From contig JADGJC010000205.1 in NCBI GenBank assembly GCA_027596075.1, forward strand, positions 1-64,000: a stretch of 64,000 nucleotides of DNA, given 5' to 3'. Below the pieces are notes generated by a model, which made no database searches, was not told where the DNA came from, and was given only the letters and a program-made list of their open reading frames with translations. Made by a program: the position numbers and the translations under genes. This document shows positions 11,338 through 26,593 of this stretch, piece by piece (the stretch's first letter is position 1; each line of letters begins with the position of its first letter). The stretch comes from Rhizophlyctis rosea. Its lineage: Eukaryota > Chytridiomycota > Chytridiomycetes > Rhizophlyctidales > Rhizophlyctidaceae.

Positions 11338-12155
11338 TCCTCATTTCGACAAGCTCCCCTGACCAACAACATGCTCACCGTCATGGCAACATACTCCCCA
11401 ACCAACCACCCCAACCCATAACACCAACCCCATCCAACGCCTTCCAATCCTTCCCCAGCTACTTAAACTTCACTCCCGCAATCAACGTCAAAATCCTGAC
11501 ACTCTCGGAAAATGAAGCAAGCAGTCGTCTCCAGCAACAAACTGCTGGCCGTGCCCTCACCCACCACGTTCCCAACACAAATGCATTGATGATCCCAGAA
11601 CAAGAACGCGCCTGCGCCTCTCAACTTCACGATATGTATTGGAAGGGGATACGTTACGCCGCTGAGGGGATCCAGTTTCAGATGGAGAGTAATGTGGAGG
11701 GTGGTGAGGGTGGGCAAGGTGTGGGTGGAGCAGGAAGCGGTGGCGGTGGGGAGGAAAGTAGCATGAAAGGTGGGGATGCTGATGCAGAAAGTATGGGAGG
11801 AGGGGGTACATTAGCTGCTGGAGGCTTTAGTTACTCCAAAGTGTTGCAGGGGGCGGGAGGCAGTGGAGAGGTCCAAAGGGGGGAAGAGGGGTGGAGTTTC
11901 GATGTTATGGAGGAGAGGGAGATGGAGGAGGTGGATCTGGAGAGGGCCCAGAAGATTGCTGATGAATTGGACAAGATGAGGGCGGAGGGGATGGAGGAGG
12001 AAACAAAGTTGAAAGATATGGTGTTCCTGGAAGGGGTGTTCTATTCATTGTTCGCAGAAGATCTGGCTAGTTCGGGTGAAGAGGAATTGGGTGAAGATGC
12101 GGAAGACGTCATCGCCGTCGAAACCAGTCTGAGGGCTGTCCGCAGTGCAATGTAA
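11338..12155 (+). CDS. Uncharacterised protein, 3' exon (5' part unresolved)
   Basis: A single frame is open from after a TGA near 11257 to the stop at 12153-12155. It is clearly coding-like from about 11338, just after CAAAACTAG, a possible splice acceptor. The peptide begins with a compact region (ARILISTSSP, then YLNFTPAINVKILTLSENEA, LQQQTAGRALTHHVPN), followed by WKGIRYAAEGIQFQ. A Gly/Ser-rich linker comes next (11690-11810), then an acidic, probably helical C-terminus (EREMEEVDLERAQKIADELDKMR). I do not recognise the family. The conserved-looking N-terminal part suggests a real domain with upstream exons at about 11050-11320. Confidence 0.5.
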
Positions 12156-12389
12156 ATACAAAAGGGAGATAATCATACTTGGCTAGTGGAATCTATTTTG
12201 ATGGAGACGCTGCAAAATAAATGTTGCCATGATCCCGGCCACACGGTAATTATGCGTTCAGGCAAACCAACAATTAATTCTCCTGCACATGCTCGGGAAT
12301 CGAACTACAAATATGCAAAGACAGGTGCGGAATACGACAAACTATGCTAAAAGTAACGATTGCAGAACCTCGTTGGGATGACCGGCTCC

Positions 12390-14518
<2,129 letters not shown>

Positions 14519-14907
14519 GCCGAAGTAGGTAGTGGACGGGTTAGTTCCAGCGGGCACACCAGACGCAAAGCAGCAGTTCCGAGTAGATACCTTTTGTTGT
14601 ATTGAGAGTGGTAGATATAAGTGTTTTGTTTGCGAGTACGGACGATTGCGGGAGAGAGGGGTAAGTGTGGTTCAACAGGGTGCGGGCCAATAGGGAGACT
14701 GGGATATCATATATCAAAGAGCAGCGTGGGAACATGGAATATGGCTGGAAGTGGCTTAGTATTCGATAGCAATTTGAGAGGCGTCCATCTTGTGACGGCG
14801 TGTGGCTTTGTGTCACAGAGTCATGCAGTTGGTGACTTGCTGTTGACCGGGGCTGACATGTGAAAATTTCATAAATGAGGACCCCTGGTCCCTGGTCCCC
14901 TGCCCCG

Positions 14908-14949
14908 CGCGAAGGAGGGCTTAGATATCGCGAAGGAGGGCTTAGATAT
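14908..14949. repeat. Perfect 21-bp tandem repeat, two copies
   Basis: The unit CGCGAAGGAGGGCTTAGATAT (21 bases) occurs twice back to back with no mismatch, at 14908-14928 and 14929-14949. It lies about 390 bases upstream of the malate synthase start codon. Confidence 0.9.
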
Positions 14950-15641
14950 GGGAACTCAACTCACTCCAAACTCGAGCATCCAGTGAAGACCCTGTGAGTC
15001 CTGTGCCAGGAACCTGCAGTTCAAGGGTGTTTGGCGGACGGAAGAGTCATAGCTCAAACGAACATCAAAAGGGGAGGGATCTTGACCAACATCCTCGACA
15101 TCGATTCAATTGAACAGAACGGTCAGAAGCTTTCCTCACCTCATTACGTGCCTGATCTCTGTGGGGACATCAGATATATCCATCCAACAAATGTTGTCCT
15201 GTGTACAACTGCTCTCGTCGGATAATATTGTGTACGCGATCAATATCCAAGATGAACAGGAGGATTCCGATGATGGGGGTGAAGTCAAAGAGAACCACCG
15301 AAACACCTTCATAGTCCACAACGAAACGTTGGTCAACCAAGTCCAATGGATCAGGGGCTCACCTACAACTTGACACTCATCAACCTCTTCACCGGCAAAA
15401 CCCGCCTCTTCCGCACTATCAAACCACCGCGAGGCCACGACCAAACCAGCTACACCCCAACCCTCATCCGCGGACACGTCATTCTCCATTGGGCTTACTA
15501 TGAAAGGGGGTCTGCACCGCTGGAAACCATCCATCAAGGGTATTGATTGCGTGATTTGGCGTACTTTGGGCTGATGCAGATCACTTTTGTGAAAGTGAGG
15601 AGTGGGAGGTTGACGGGATGGGGAAGAGGACGGGGACGCCA

Positions 15642-15679
15642 GGTGTAGATAGGTTTTATCGGGTGTAGATAGGTTTTAT
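15642..15679. repeat. Short direct repeat, 18 bp, two copies
   Basis: GGTGTAGATAGGTTTTAT occurs at 15642-15659 and again at 15662-15679, a 20-base period with two spacer bases. It lies inside the debris region and marks a small local duplication. Confidence 0.85.
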
Positions 15680-16523
15680 TCGAAGACGGATGGGCTTGTG
15701 TAGGTGTTTCTGAAGTTGGGTTTGAGCAACAGTCGAGGAGCAGTGTTCACCTTGCGCCATGTTTGGCGGAAGGCGGCTGAATCTGGTCATCGGCAGAAGG
15801 CTATGCCATCCAACAAACTCTCCCTCCACCCAACAGCCATGCACTTCCCCTCCAAACTCCCACTCACCACAGTCTCCCTCACAACGATCTTCCGATCCGT
15901 CTCCCACCGTCTATACGTAAAAACAAGCGCCGACCTTTCCCCCTCCTCCCCCATCTGCGCAGTCGACGCCCCAATCTGACTAACCTGCTGCCACAACGGC
16001 AACTTAGCATTCAATCCGAAACAGTCCTAAGAAGGCAGGAGCGAAGGTGGGTTCAATGTGTAAATTGATGGGAGAATACCAAGTCAAACTCGAAGCATAC
16101 ATCAAATTCTCGTGTAGGACTGACCAATGTCAAAGGACCCTGCAAGTCCTTAGTCCCTGAAGCCCGCTCCTGTGACCTGTCCGCATGAACCGGACAAAAG
16201 GGTTGTAAATAATTCTGCATGCTATTTATGGTCAAATGACGACACACACTGCAACTGGTTTCTGGACGTGGACCTTCGGTTGGTGCTTTCCCAGGCCACA
16301 CACCTCCTGGCACTCACCCATCTGCCACCAATTCTGCACCCAGAAAACTGAAGGGGTAACGCACCGTCATCTTCATCTCCCATCTTGCCGTACAGGTTCA
16401 TAGCCAGCGGTAAGCAGTAACGGGTGGTCCTGTAACTAACCATGCTAACACAACCTGCTTGGTCTTCCAACTACCGCCTTCAACCTCACCTGAGACCTTG
16501 CTTCGTCCAACCCGTTAATTGTC

Positions 16524-19500
16524 ATGCTAGCAACTCTGTCACCACCACATAACATGTCGCAAAACGAAGCGCCAGGTTTCTCTGTCGACCCAGACTTATT
16601 CGACCCTGAAGATGCTGTTGCCGAACATGCAAGCTCGATATCGGAATACGTTACACGTCGACCGAGTCTACCACTGGACGACTACTTCTCAAGCACAGAC
16701 TCACCCGCAAGTACTGCATTCATTCCCGAACCAATTGCGGAACAAGCGGAGGGTGTCGATACGTCGCAAAAGTCGAAAACAAGTGGTGGGGAAGCTCGGG
16801 GTGCTACTCCGCGGAAACGGGGGAGGGGGGCAAATAAACCTTCTGGGAAGGGATCGAGGGGGAGGAGTAAGAAGGGAGCTAAAACGACAAGGACATCAGA
16901 TGAACCTGCGATACTCAATGGTCAAATCCAGACAACGCTCTTTCCGTCTGCGCTTATAGATCGGTCTCCGGGTGCTGGTAGTGAAGGGGTTGGAGAACGT
17001 CCCATTGTACAGAATGAAGAGCAATTCGTTGGAGCGGATGTAGTAAAGGAAGAGATGTCACAGGCGAATTCCATCGTGGATTCTGCTACGGATCAGCAAC
17101 TGTCGGCTAATGCCGGCACTAGTCATGATGCACTTATCCATAGCGACTCACCTGCCACGACAATTGCCACGGACGACGCCGGGCATGGGGAGAATCTATC
17201 ATCAGCATCAAAGCCGGTAGCAGAAGAAGCGCGGGAGGAACCCACTGTCAATAACGGAGCAACGAGAACCTCGAAGCGTGTGCGGGAGAAATTGGAAGCA
17301 CAGGCTGGGAAATCTGAGAAAGCAGCCGAACAGGGCGAGGTGGAGGATGTAGCAGGCGGGGACCAACCTGCAGACCCACCTGTTGCATCCGTTGTGAGCG
17401 TCCAACAGACTGTTCCAGAGATTTGTAGCGAGGTTAGCGAAACGACAAAGACCAGAAAGCGCAAGCGGGGAGGGAAAGGACAATCTACATCACCACTCGC
17501 AAACAAAGACGCGTCTGCACCCGGCATCGTAAACTCATCCCCAACCACAACGATGCTTCTTGAACCCGTGGAGGAGACCACGCAACCGCCAGCTGACATG
17601 AACGGTGTTCCCATGGAGAATGCTCGTACGGATCACCATCCTTTACCGGTCAGCATACTGCATGTTTTCAGAGCATAAGTAACTTTCCGTCAAGTCTAAC
17701 ATGATGGGCATTCAACGACTTGCAGACGACTGTACAAAAGGATAACGATTTGCCTACAAAGCCCGTTCACCCTTTCTTTACGAACCCAAGGAAACTGAAT
17801 GCAAAGGCACCTCCTTCGGATACTGCATCAAGTATGTTCATGTTGAACCACTCCGCCTTCAATCCACACTGATATATTGTAATACTTAGATATCGAGTCC
17901 TCCCTTACCCCCGCGAGCGCAAGCGACCCGTCAACCCCAATTCCTTCCGACCCCTCCCAACCGGACTCCAAACCCCTCCCCCTCCTCGACACACACGCCT
18001 TCTTCCTCACGCCCGCCCAAAAACGCGAACAAAAGCAACTACAAAAGCAGACCGATTTGCGGAAAGAGATGGAGGCCAGCAAATTGATGTCTCAGCAGTT
18101 TTCGAAGGGGAAGAAGGAGAATCCGTTTTTCCAGAAGCGAAATTATGCGGGTGGGGAGATGGGGTTGAGGAATCAGAGTTTTGGGAGTTTGGGGTGTGAG
18201 GTTGAGTGGCCTAGTAGGTGGAATTGTCATGTTGGGAGGGTCGAGGAGGTGGAGGGTGTAGAGAGCGGTGTGGGGACGGTTCGTGGGGTTTCGCATAGAA
18301 TGGCCTATGCAAGCGATGATATTGATGACGGGAATCGGAGTCAGCGGCTTGACTCTTGGTTGAGAAGTATTTCGAGTGCCAGGGCGTCGTCGGATGATGA
18401 TGATTCGAAACCGACGCGTTCGCCCGATGCCGCAACTGCCGCCAATTGGCGAGAGGAAGCCATAAGGAATCTCAACACCCTCTATCCAGCAGAGATCTTG
18501 AATGCACCGAGCCATGCATACATTCGCAACAAACTTAACGAACCCAACGATTCACGTGTGTCCACCTCTTCAGATCTTTGGACCGAGCGATATACCCCAA
18601 CCAACGCTTCCCAAACTCTCGGCGCGGCTAACGCCGGCGTAGCTAGCTTCATCACGTCATGGCTAGAAGGATGGAAAATAGCGCCATCAAATACGACAAC
18701 GGACACCGAGTCCGATGGACGGGCACGCAAAAGGAAAGGACGACGACCGAGAGATGGTCGTGTCTCAAAGAAGTCGAAACGGAAAGGAGGGTTGGATGAT
18801 TTCATTGTTTCGGATGAAGATTACGGTGGTGACGGCAGTGGGGCGTGGAGTGAGTCTTCCTCCACGTCATCGTCTGCTGATGCCACGGGTGCGGATATTA
18901 CACGACATCTGATGCTGATGGGTCCTAGCGGTGTTGGGAAGACGGCTTTGGTGTATGCTGTTGCGGCGCAGTGCGGGTATGAGGTTTTGGAGGTTAATTG
19001 TAGTATGAGGAGGAGTGGGAAGGATTTGACGAGTGGGGTTTGGGAGGCTACGCAGAGTCATGCTGTTGGGAAGGGGGGTGGGGGTGCGGGTTTGAAGGAG
19101 GTTGGTGGGGTTAAGGGGTTGTTTAAGGGGGGTGAAGGGGCGAAGGGAAGTGGGAGTGAGATTGGGATGGAGAGTGATGGTGCTGGTAGTGATGCGCCTA
19201 GACCGGTGGGAAAGAGGAAACGGAGGAGGGTGTCGCCGACGACGAGTGAGGCGGAGGGAACGGCTGGGGAGGAAGTTGCCCGGGCGAAGGACGATGAAAT
19301 GAGTCAAACGAATACCACGAGTAAACGCAAGGGGAGAAGTAAACGGAAACACGAAAAGGTCGAAAACCCTCCACCGGTTGAAGTAGTTGACGTTGTCGCG
19401 GATGATGAAATGAATGAAGAGCTCGCTCCCCGGCCGCGGAGAAGTTCTCGGAAGAAGTTGACGGCTAGTAGTGTTGTTGTGGAGGAGGAGCCTATTGTTG

Positions 19501-21324
19501 ACGTGGTTGGGGATGAAGATCAGGGCAAGGAACCAAGTCCGGTATTGGAATCTCCACCCGAATCGCCGCGCATCACCATTCGGTTAAAAACCGCGGGGTA
19601 CTTTCGGAATCAACGGAGGCAGAAGGATGAGGGTGCGGGTGATGTGGACAAAATGCCGGTGGAGGCAGGACCATCACGACCGCAGGGGATGGAAGTTGCG
19701 GTTGAAGTTCCGGCTAGGGGAGAGGTTGTTGGTGCGTCGTCGTCGGGTAATTCGACTGTTACAAGTGTTGTGCCTCAACCGGCGAGGAAGACGTTGATTT
19801 TATTGGATGAGGTTGATGTGATGAGTGAGCATGATAAAGGGTTTTGGAGTGGGGTTGCGGGGTTGATTGAGAAGAGTAAGAGGCCTATTGTGTTTACTTG
19901 TAATGGTGAGTTGGAAGTCTAGCTATGGTTTTTCATTTCCGGTTTCTGGGGTTTGCATTCAGAATCGTCGATTATTGGTTTGATGTTTGGTTCTTGTCTC
20001 ATTCGAAATTCGATACTATCCACCCACTCATCTATAGATGATCCATTCACGTTATCCAACCCCGCCATGCCGCCCAACCTTCTTTCATTATTCTTTGAGT
20101 ATACGACACGACTGCCCATGGTGCCTCCAACTGTGGAAGAGTTGCAGTCGTATTTGCATGTGGTTATGTTGAAGGAGGGGAAGAGGGTTGACGTGGATGC
20201 GCTGAGGCACTTTTGTTGGGAGTGTCGGGGGGATGTGAGGAAGGCGCTTTTGGGGTGTATGGTTGGTAGGGGGCAGATGGGGGGTTTGGTGGATGGGAGG
20301 GGTGGTGAGGGGTGCAGTGGTGGGGAGGTGGTGATTGAGGATTCGGATGCGGTTATGGAGAGTGTTGACATTTGTTCGAAAATGGATGCGATGAAGGCGT
20401 GGGCGCAGCGGTTGGAGTTTATGGTATGTTGTTGTCAGTTGTCGTACTTTCTTCATTTTTGGAATATGAGATCTATATGAGGGAGTTGACTTTTGAATGG
20501 TACATATTTACAGACGGATGAACCTGAAGATGTCAAGTTGGACGGCGAAGCGAATGTCGTGTATTATGCTGGCGTGAATGTTGGACCGCCGGTGCTTTCT
20601 ACTCTTGGATGGGCGGGACGTGCTGGTGTTGCGACCGATATGGTTGAGGAGGTAGCTGAGCGGTACATGAGGATGTGTAAGGAGGATGCTGGAAGTCGGC
20701 GATGGGTGGCGGATGGTGATGAGTTGCAAGATGGGATTGATCGATGGAGGTGAGTATGAGAACTGAGCTCTCTTCGCTGGATGATCGAATGCTGATATAG
20801 CACGACCTTGCTTTTTTGAAAGGATTGCAACCATTCGACGACGTTTCGCCCTACTCTCTGGATTGGTATCTCCAGGCAATGTGGCACTTCGACCTCGTGT
20901 GTTTGAGGCGGACGTGTACCCTTATGTAGGAGTTATGTGTCGGTTGGATAAGGCGGATCGTTCTGCGGATGGCGAGGGAGGTTTGGAGGAGCGGGGACGG
21001 GGAGGCAGGAGGAAAGGGAGGAAGGAGCGGAGGTTAGTGGCATTTTGTTTTTGCAAAGCAGTTTTGCAGTTGATTCATGGATTTCATGTTTGTGCAGGTA
21101 TTTTGAGGAGGTTTTGACGGCTGAAGGGGCGGAGCTGATTGCTGGGGAGTGGGATAAGGTATGATGTTTGCAAGATGGTCAAAGCGGTACATGTGTAATG
21201 ATTAATCCATGGTTCATTTCAGATGCCGGTTCTAGCTAATGTGGGATATCATTCCAATGAGAATGTGGTAGGGATGGGGACTCCAATGGTTACTGCCGAT
21301 GTACCGCAGGTTGTAATCGAGTGA
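16524..21324 (+). CDS. ELG1: ELG1/ATAD5-type RFC-like clamp-unloader large subunit
   Basis: Eight exons keep phase: 16524-17648, 17726-17831, 17890-19905, 20038-20423, 20514-20749, 20823-21032, 21098-21158, 21223-21324. They give 1413 residues. Elg1 works with Rfc2-5 to unload PCNA from DNA after replication. The first half is charged and low-complexity. A VHPFFTNP motif near residue 390 resembles a PCNA-interaction box. WTERYTP leads into the AAA+ core: Walker [10 protein letters not shown] near residue 753, Walker B LILLDEVD near residue 1045, then the sensor-1 region VFTCND and [10 protein letters not shown], and a [12 protein letters not shown] lid. About 290 charged residues between Walker A and B match the large insertion typical of ATAD5/Elg1 and absent from RFC1. 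An alternative start is the ATG at 16554. Confidence 0.88.
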
Positions 21325-21714
21325 TTGTAATTAGAATTTATGTTCATTTACTATTTGTTCATATGAAATCTATCGTACAAGTAAACAAATGTCATACTGG
21401 TTTGTTCGGACAACCAGCCATGTCCTTGAATCAGACAATCGAAGTGTCTGCCGGAAGGCCCGATCATCGGTTCGGACACTTGGGCCACACTTTGCTGTTT
21501 TTGCAACAGGTCTTCTCGCCTTTCATCGTCTTTCGTCATATTGCTTCTCCTTCATCTCGGGAACCTTACATACCATTACATCTAGTCGAGATGGCCTTGG
21601 CGTCAACCTATCCGGTACGGATGCACTTTACATGTCAAACGCGAGGGTCCTAGTATATGACACATCTTACTCATTCTTCCACCACAGCCCGAAATCCGCC
21701 AACCATGGACATCA
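21325..21714. other. Intergenic spacer between ELG1 and EF-hand gene
   Basis: About 390 bases with no clear gene. It must hold the ELG1 3' end and the promoter of the EF-hand gene. Confidence 0.5.
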
Positions 21715-24700
21715 ATGTCCCTCCCGCCACCCCTCCCCACCAAACACCACCCCACCCTCCCCTCCGACCTCCTCTCCGCACCCCCCGGCAGCCTCCCAAC
21801 CCCCTTCACCGCCCCACCCGCCGGCAAACCCGGCGCGCACCCACCCACCAAAACCCGCCCCACAACCAGCTACTACCTAACCCAACGCACAACCCCACCC
21901 CCCTCCGTGGAACAAGTCGAAAACAAGCTTCGCGCACATGTATTTGCCATGCGGATCCGTACGGCAGATTTATTCAAGGATTTTGATCGGTTGAGGAGCG
22001 GGTATATTACAGCAGCGCAGTTTAGGCGGGGGATTAGAAATATTTTGGATAAGAGTGTTTTGAGTGGAGTTAGTGAGCAGGATTTCGAAGTTTTGATGGA
22101 GTGGTATGATAGGGGGGATCGGATGATTAGGTGGATGGAGTTTGTGGATAGTGTTGATAAGGGTATGTGGTGTTTTGTTTTCTGATTTAGTTGGGATGGG
22201 GCGGGGAAGTTTGAACGGAGAAAGAGAGCATGTCGGTAAAACGGGATGATAATGACGTCTGATTTATTTGCTTCTTATGTAGTTTTTGGAGCGAAAAAGT
22301 TGGAACAGTCGCCAACGCAGTACATTCCGGCTCCTCATGAAGGTGAGGAAGCTGACCCTCGGTGCCCTTATGCACTCATTGACAATATCTCTCCATTGCC
22401 TTGACAGTTGTCAAACCTGTTCGCCCGTCACTGTCTCCCGAGTCCGATGTCATGCTGCAGGACATTATCGCTCGCCTGAAGTCGTACGTGAAGCACCATG
22501 GATCAGACGTGAAGACTTGGTTCAAAGATTTTGATAAGCACAATAATGGTAAAAAGAGACACGAACTCGCCTCTTCTCACCTTTGCGCCTTTTCAAAAAT
22601 TTTCTTTTGTTAACTTGTGGTTGATGGTTTCTTTCCTCTTCTCGCGGCTCGGCAGGTTACATCACCATAAACCAATTCCGACGTGGAATCCCGCAGAATG
22701 TGCTCAGCCAGGAGGAAGAAGATTTATTGATGAACCAGTATAGCGATGATTTGACGGGGACAGTGAACTATTTCAAGATGAATACGGATGTTAACCGGAA
22801 AGGTGTGTGCCACGAAGGGAGCGATGGCTATATTGGGTTGAAGAATAATCAACAATGGTTTCATGCAGTGCGACGGCCACAACGCACGCCTGGAAGTGTA
22901 CTGGTTGCGAAACCTGTGCATGATCACACTCTGGAGTATGTTCCTGTTGGAACAGAGCCTTTACTCCATCCCATACCACCCGAGTATGGCCCAAGTGGAC
23001 CTGACCGGGATGCGGTGGAAGACAAGATTCGGAAGCGTGAGTGGATTCACTGTGCCTTAGCCAATTTTGAAAGTTGCAAAAACACGACGGCTAACCTTGG
23101 GTCTCCATGATATCTCGTTTACATTTCATCCAAACAGACGTCTATAAAGACCGCATCCGTTTGGTTGAGTTCTTCCGGGACTATGATAGGCACAACTGTG
23201 GTCTGATAACAGATATGCAGGTAATGAGAGCATAGTCTTTTAACATGGCAATTTTGATATGAGGTACGATTTCTCATTTGCTTTTCCTTGATCTAGTTCA
23301 GAGCAGGTCTTCGACTATCCTCCGTGGAACTGGATGAAGCTGAACTTCGGGCGCTGCTCAAAGTCTATGGATGTTCAGACCGAAGGGTGCGATACCGCGA
23401 TTTCTGCGACTCTATTGATGTTGGTGAGTTGTGCAAAGCTAAGATGTTGATAATGCGAGGGAATTCTTTTTTCAACATGTATTGCATTTCTACCTTCAAT
23501 TGTAGTTTTCACCATCAACAACCTGGAGAAAATGCCGTTGGTGGAGGTGCATCCTCCACCGTTGGCGTACCTCGTCCAAGTATGCTTGCAGATCATCAAC
23601 ATAGGGAGTGGGAGAACTGATCACAACAATTCTACATCAGACCGTCAACTCTCTGCCTCCTGATGAAGAAGCACGTTGGGTGGCATTGATCGATCGTTTG
23701 CATCAGCTAGTGAAGGAGAGGCGGCTGTTACTTTTGCCTTTCTTTGAAGACTTTGATAAGGTAATTCTGCAAAGCATTGTAGAATTGTAATGGCGACATT
23801 CAGATTATTGATAGTTGATGCTTTACGCACCATTAGTTTTTGAAGACGGGCAACACTGGACGGGTGACGAGATCCCACTTCAGCCGCCTCCTCTCCACCA
23901 TGAAGTTGGATTTGTCTGACGTGGATTTGCACATCTTGTTCAAGAGATATGAAGATAAAGCAACTGGGTTCATCAATTACACGGTGTTCTTGCTGGATGT
24001 TGACCCCGAGAGTAAGTTCCTCGCCAGACTGTTTTGATCCTCAATTTGCACCATAAAATCTGACACACTCTCCTTCATAGCATACCATGCATACGTGAAC
24101 AGCCCCTACCACAACACCCCTTACGGACACTCCTCGTCCACAATTCCATCCCGCAGCCCCTCTCCAGTCCTCCCGACCCCTTACCAAAAGCTCATTTTCC
24201 CCAAACCCTCCCTTGATAACATTATGCAAAAGCTCAAAACTCATGTCTCCCGCCATCGCATCCGCGTCTCCGAGTTCTTCACAGATTTCGACAAACTCCG
24301 CAGCTACTCAATCCCACGGCAGGAGTTCATCAGAGGCGTGAATTGGATTGGGTGTCCGATGACGGAGGAGGAGTATGAGGTTTTGGCGGAAGCATTCACG
24401 GATAAGGAGAAGCCAAGGTGCTGCCTTTGGAAGGTGTTTGAGGAGGAGATTGAGAAAGGTGGGTAGATGGTGTTGCTTGTTTTATTTGAACTTCTGCAAG
24501 TAGGTATATGCGAGATGTGCTGATGCTCCGTAAACTTTAAACTTTGATGTGCAGTGTTTGGAGAACAACATTTGGAAACCAAACCCTCAGTCAAGCCGAC
24601 AGCAGCTCCAGTAGCGACATATCCATTCCCGGCTGGACGGGCGCTGGAGCCAGCGGAGCTGTCATCTCTCCAAAGAACCATGAAAGCATTGAGAGATCAT

Positions 24701-26327
24701 TTGAAGTTGCGCCAGACGAGCATCAAGCCGTTCTTCAAGGACTTTGACAAGGTAGAGATGAAGTTTCAGTTTCTCAATTTTTTTGAATGAACTTCTGCCG
24801 TACTGACTCATCCCCCACCAACACATCCCAGCTCTACACCGGTCACGTAACAAAAACGCAATTCCGCCAATGCCTTACCTACATCAAATGCATAATGAAA
24901 GAAGACGAATTCGCCATCCTCTCCAAAAGATACCTGAACCCCGAAACCGATGAACAGGTCACCACTTCCTACGGCCCAGCATCCTTCTCTCAGCGTCTAC
25001 CTGGAGGATCTCCCACAGCACCAAACCCCAACAAAAACCCCATCAAAGATGGAAGCGAGCGGATTTGTTATCTAACGTTTTTGGATGAGTTGGAGAACGG
25101 GGTGCCGGAGTTGGGTGAGAGACAGGTGGTTGGTGGTGGCAGTGTGAGGGATTGGAGTAAAGGGTGGATGACGAACGAGAAGGTTGCAGTTTTGGATACT
25201 GTGTCGCCGGAAGTTCCGAGGGGGTATAGTTTGAGCGCTTTGGGGGAGATTTTGCCGATGAGTGATGAGGATATCCATGGGTTGATGTTTAGAATCAAGA
25301 CGAAGGTGTGTTTAGAGAGCTTTTGCCGGTTTGTTCGGCATCAGTTGGGGTTGTGCACAGCAGACTCACAAGAAAAATTGTACCGTTTGTTGGATGTCCA
25401 TTTTCATAGGCAAAAACACAACGGATCCGCGTAATTGACTTCATGAGCGACTTTGACCACCTCCATCATGGCAAAATCACCAGAAATGAGTTCAGGAGGG
25501 CGATCAAGTTGCTGTATCCTGAGCTAACCGAGGTAAGTACGATACAAAACCCTCCTCAAAATCACATCCATCCTCACACCTCCTCCTTCCACCAAAACCC
25601 GACCTCCAGACCGAACTCCACGCCCTTGAACTCCTCTTCTCCCGCCCCTCCACCCACCCCACCGACACGGGCATGGTCAATTACCTTGCCTTCTCCAACG
25701 CCGTGGAATCTGTCTTCACCCTCAAAAATCTTGAAAAATGTCCAACCCTCGAACCACAGCAATTCATCGTCCCGCAGTGTCGGAACCCCATCGGGGATGT
25801 CCCGCTGTACAAGCTTACGCAAGTGGAGGAGAGTGTGCTGAAGAGGGTTATGGGACGGTTGATGAGGAAGGTTGAAGAGAGAAGAATTGATGTGTTGAGT
25901 TATTTGGAGGATTTTGATTTTGTCAGGGAGGGTGAGTTTTTTGAGGGATTTGTGTGTTTAATGGGAGGAATGGGTGGCTGAGTTGTGTTGGGGAAGACAG
26001 AAACGGCATCTTGATGGCATTTTCTTATCGTTTGTTTCTTCTTTTCGTTTCAGGCACAGTTACGACGAACCAATATAGGTCCGCGTTGCACAGCATCGGT
26101 TTGCCAGTTGACGACGAGGAGATCCGTGTGTTGGCGAAGCGATTTGCTGCGACGAAAGGCATGGACAGGTAAGGCAAAATGGGACGTTATGGGTCTTTGG
26201 GGATCACTGAAATGGAATGTTCCGATACTGCCCTTTGCAGAATAAACTATCGGGCTATGGCGGCATATGTGAATCAAGGGGCTGGTGATATGCTTGTGAC
26301 GGATCCGAGAGGCGCCATCACCGTCTG
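21715..26327 (+). CDS. EF-hand repeat protein, EFCAB6-like (eight modules)
   Basis: A multi-exon gene starting at ATG 21715 (Pro/Thr-rich head) or slightly upstream, and ending at TGA 26325. Its body is built from about eight similar modules. Each has a basic helix, a F(F/K)xDFD core, a GxITxxQFRRG segment and a second half such as LSEQDFEVLMEWY. Cores lie at about 21970, 22520, 23180, 23745, 24285, 24740, 25440 and 25905. Many Ca-binding loops look incomplete (for example DFDKHNNGYIT keeps part of one), so calcium binding is doubtful for several. The architecture resembles EFCAB6-type and other axonemal/centriolar EF-hand proteins, which fits a flagellated fungus. Introns repeatedly fall right after the DFDK core. 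The exact exon set was not fully verified. Confidence 0.75.
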
Positions 26328-26593
26328 AACGCACTACGATTGTCTTACAAGATTTGGATTGAATATGTTCTTCAATAGGGGATGAAGAACTGATGAGCCA
26401 GTCCTTCTTTTGTGATGATTTTGATTCTGTATGATACAAAAAGAAATAAATTTACATGTACACAATGTGGCCCTATCTTGCTGCCTGGACTAGTGGATAC
26501 GTGTGACGGCCAACTTTGTGAAAATGAAGAGCAGTAAGAGGTCGTTGACTGAGCTTGGTGAATGCTGGTGCTGACTGTTGAACCACGCGGAGA

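Larger units (their letters stand above)
14519..16523. other. Gene-poor region with decayed coding pieces
   Basis: On the plus strand, 15100-15546 reads coherent peptide in two shifted frames (SSDNIVYAINIQDEQEDSDD, then LTLINLFTGKTRLFRTIKPP, ending at 15546). This looks like a broken beta-propeller or F-box-type gene, but the family is not certain. On the minus strand, 16020-15785 reads LNAKLPLWQQVSQIGAS and SALVFTYRRWETDRKIVV, with possible upstream exons at about 16470-16100. Neither can be built into a full gene. Two short tandem repeats lie at 14908-14949 and 15642-15679. The end of the region is probably the promoter of the ELG1 gene. Confidence 0.4.
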
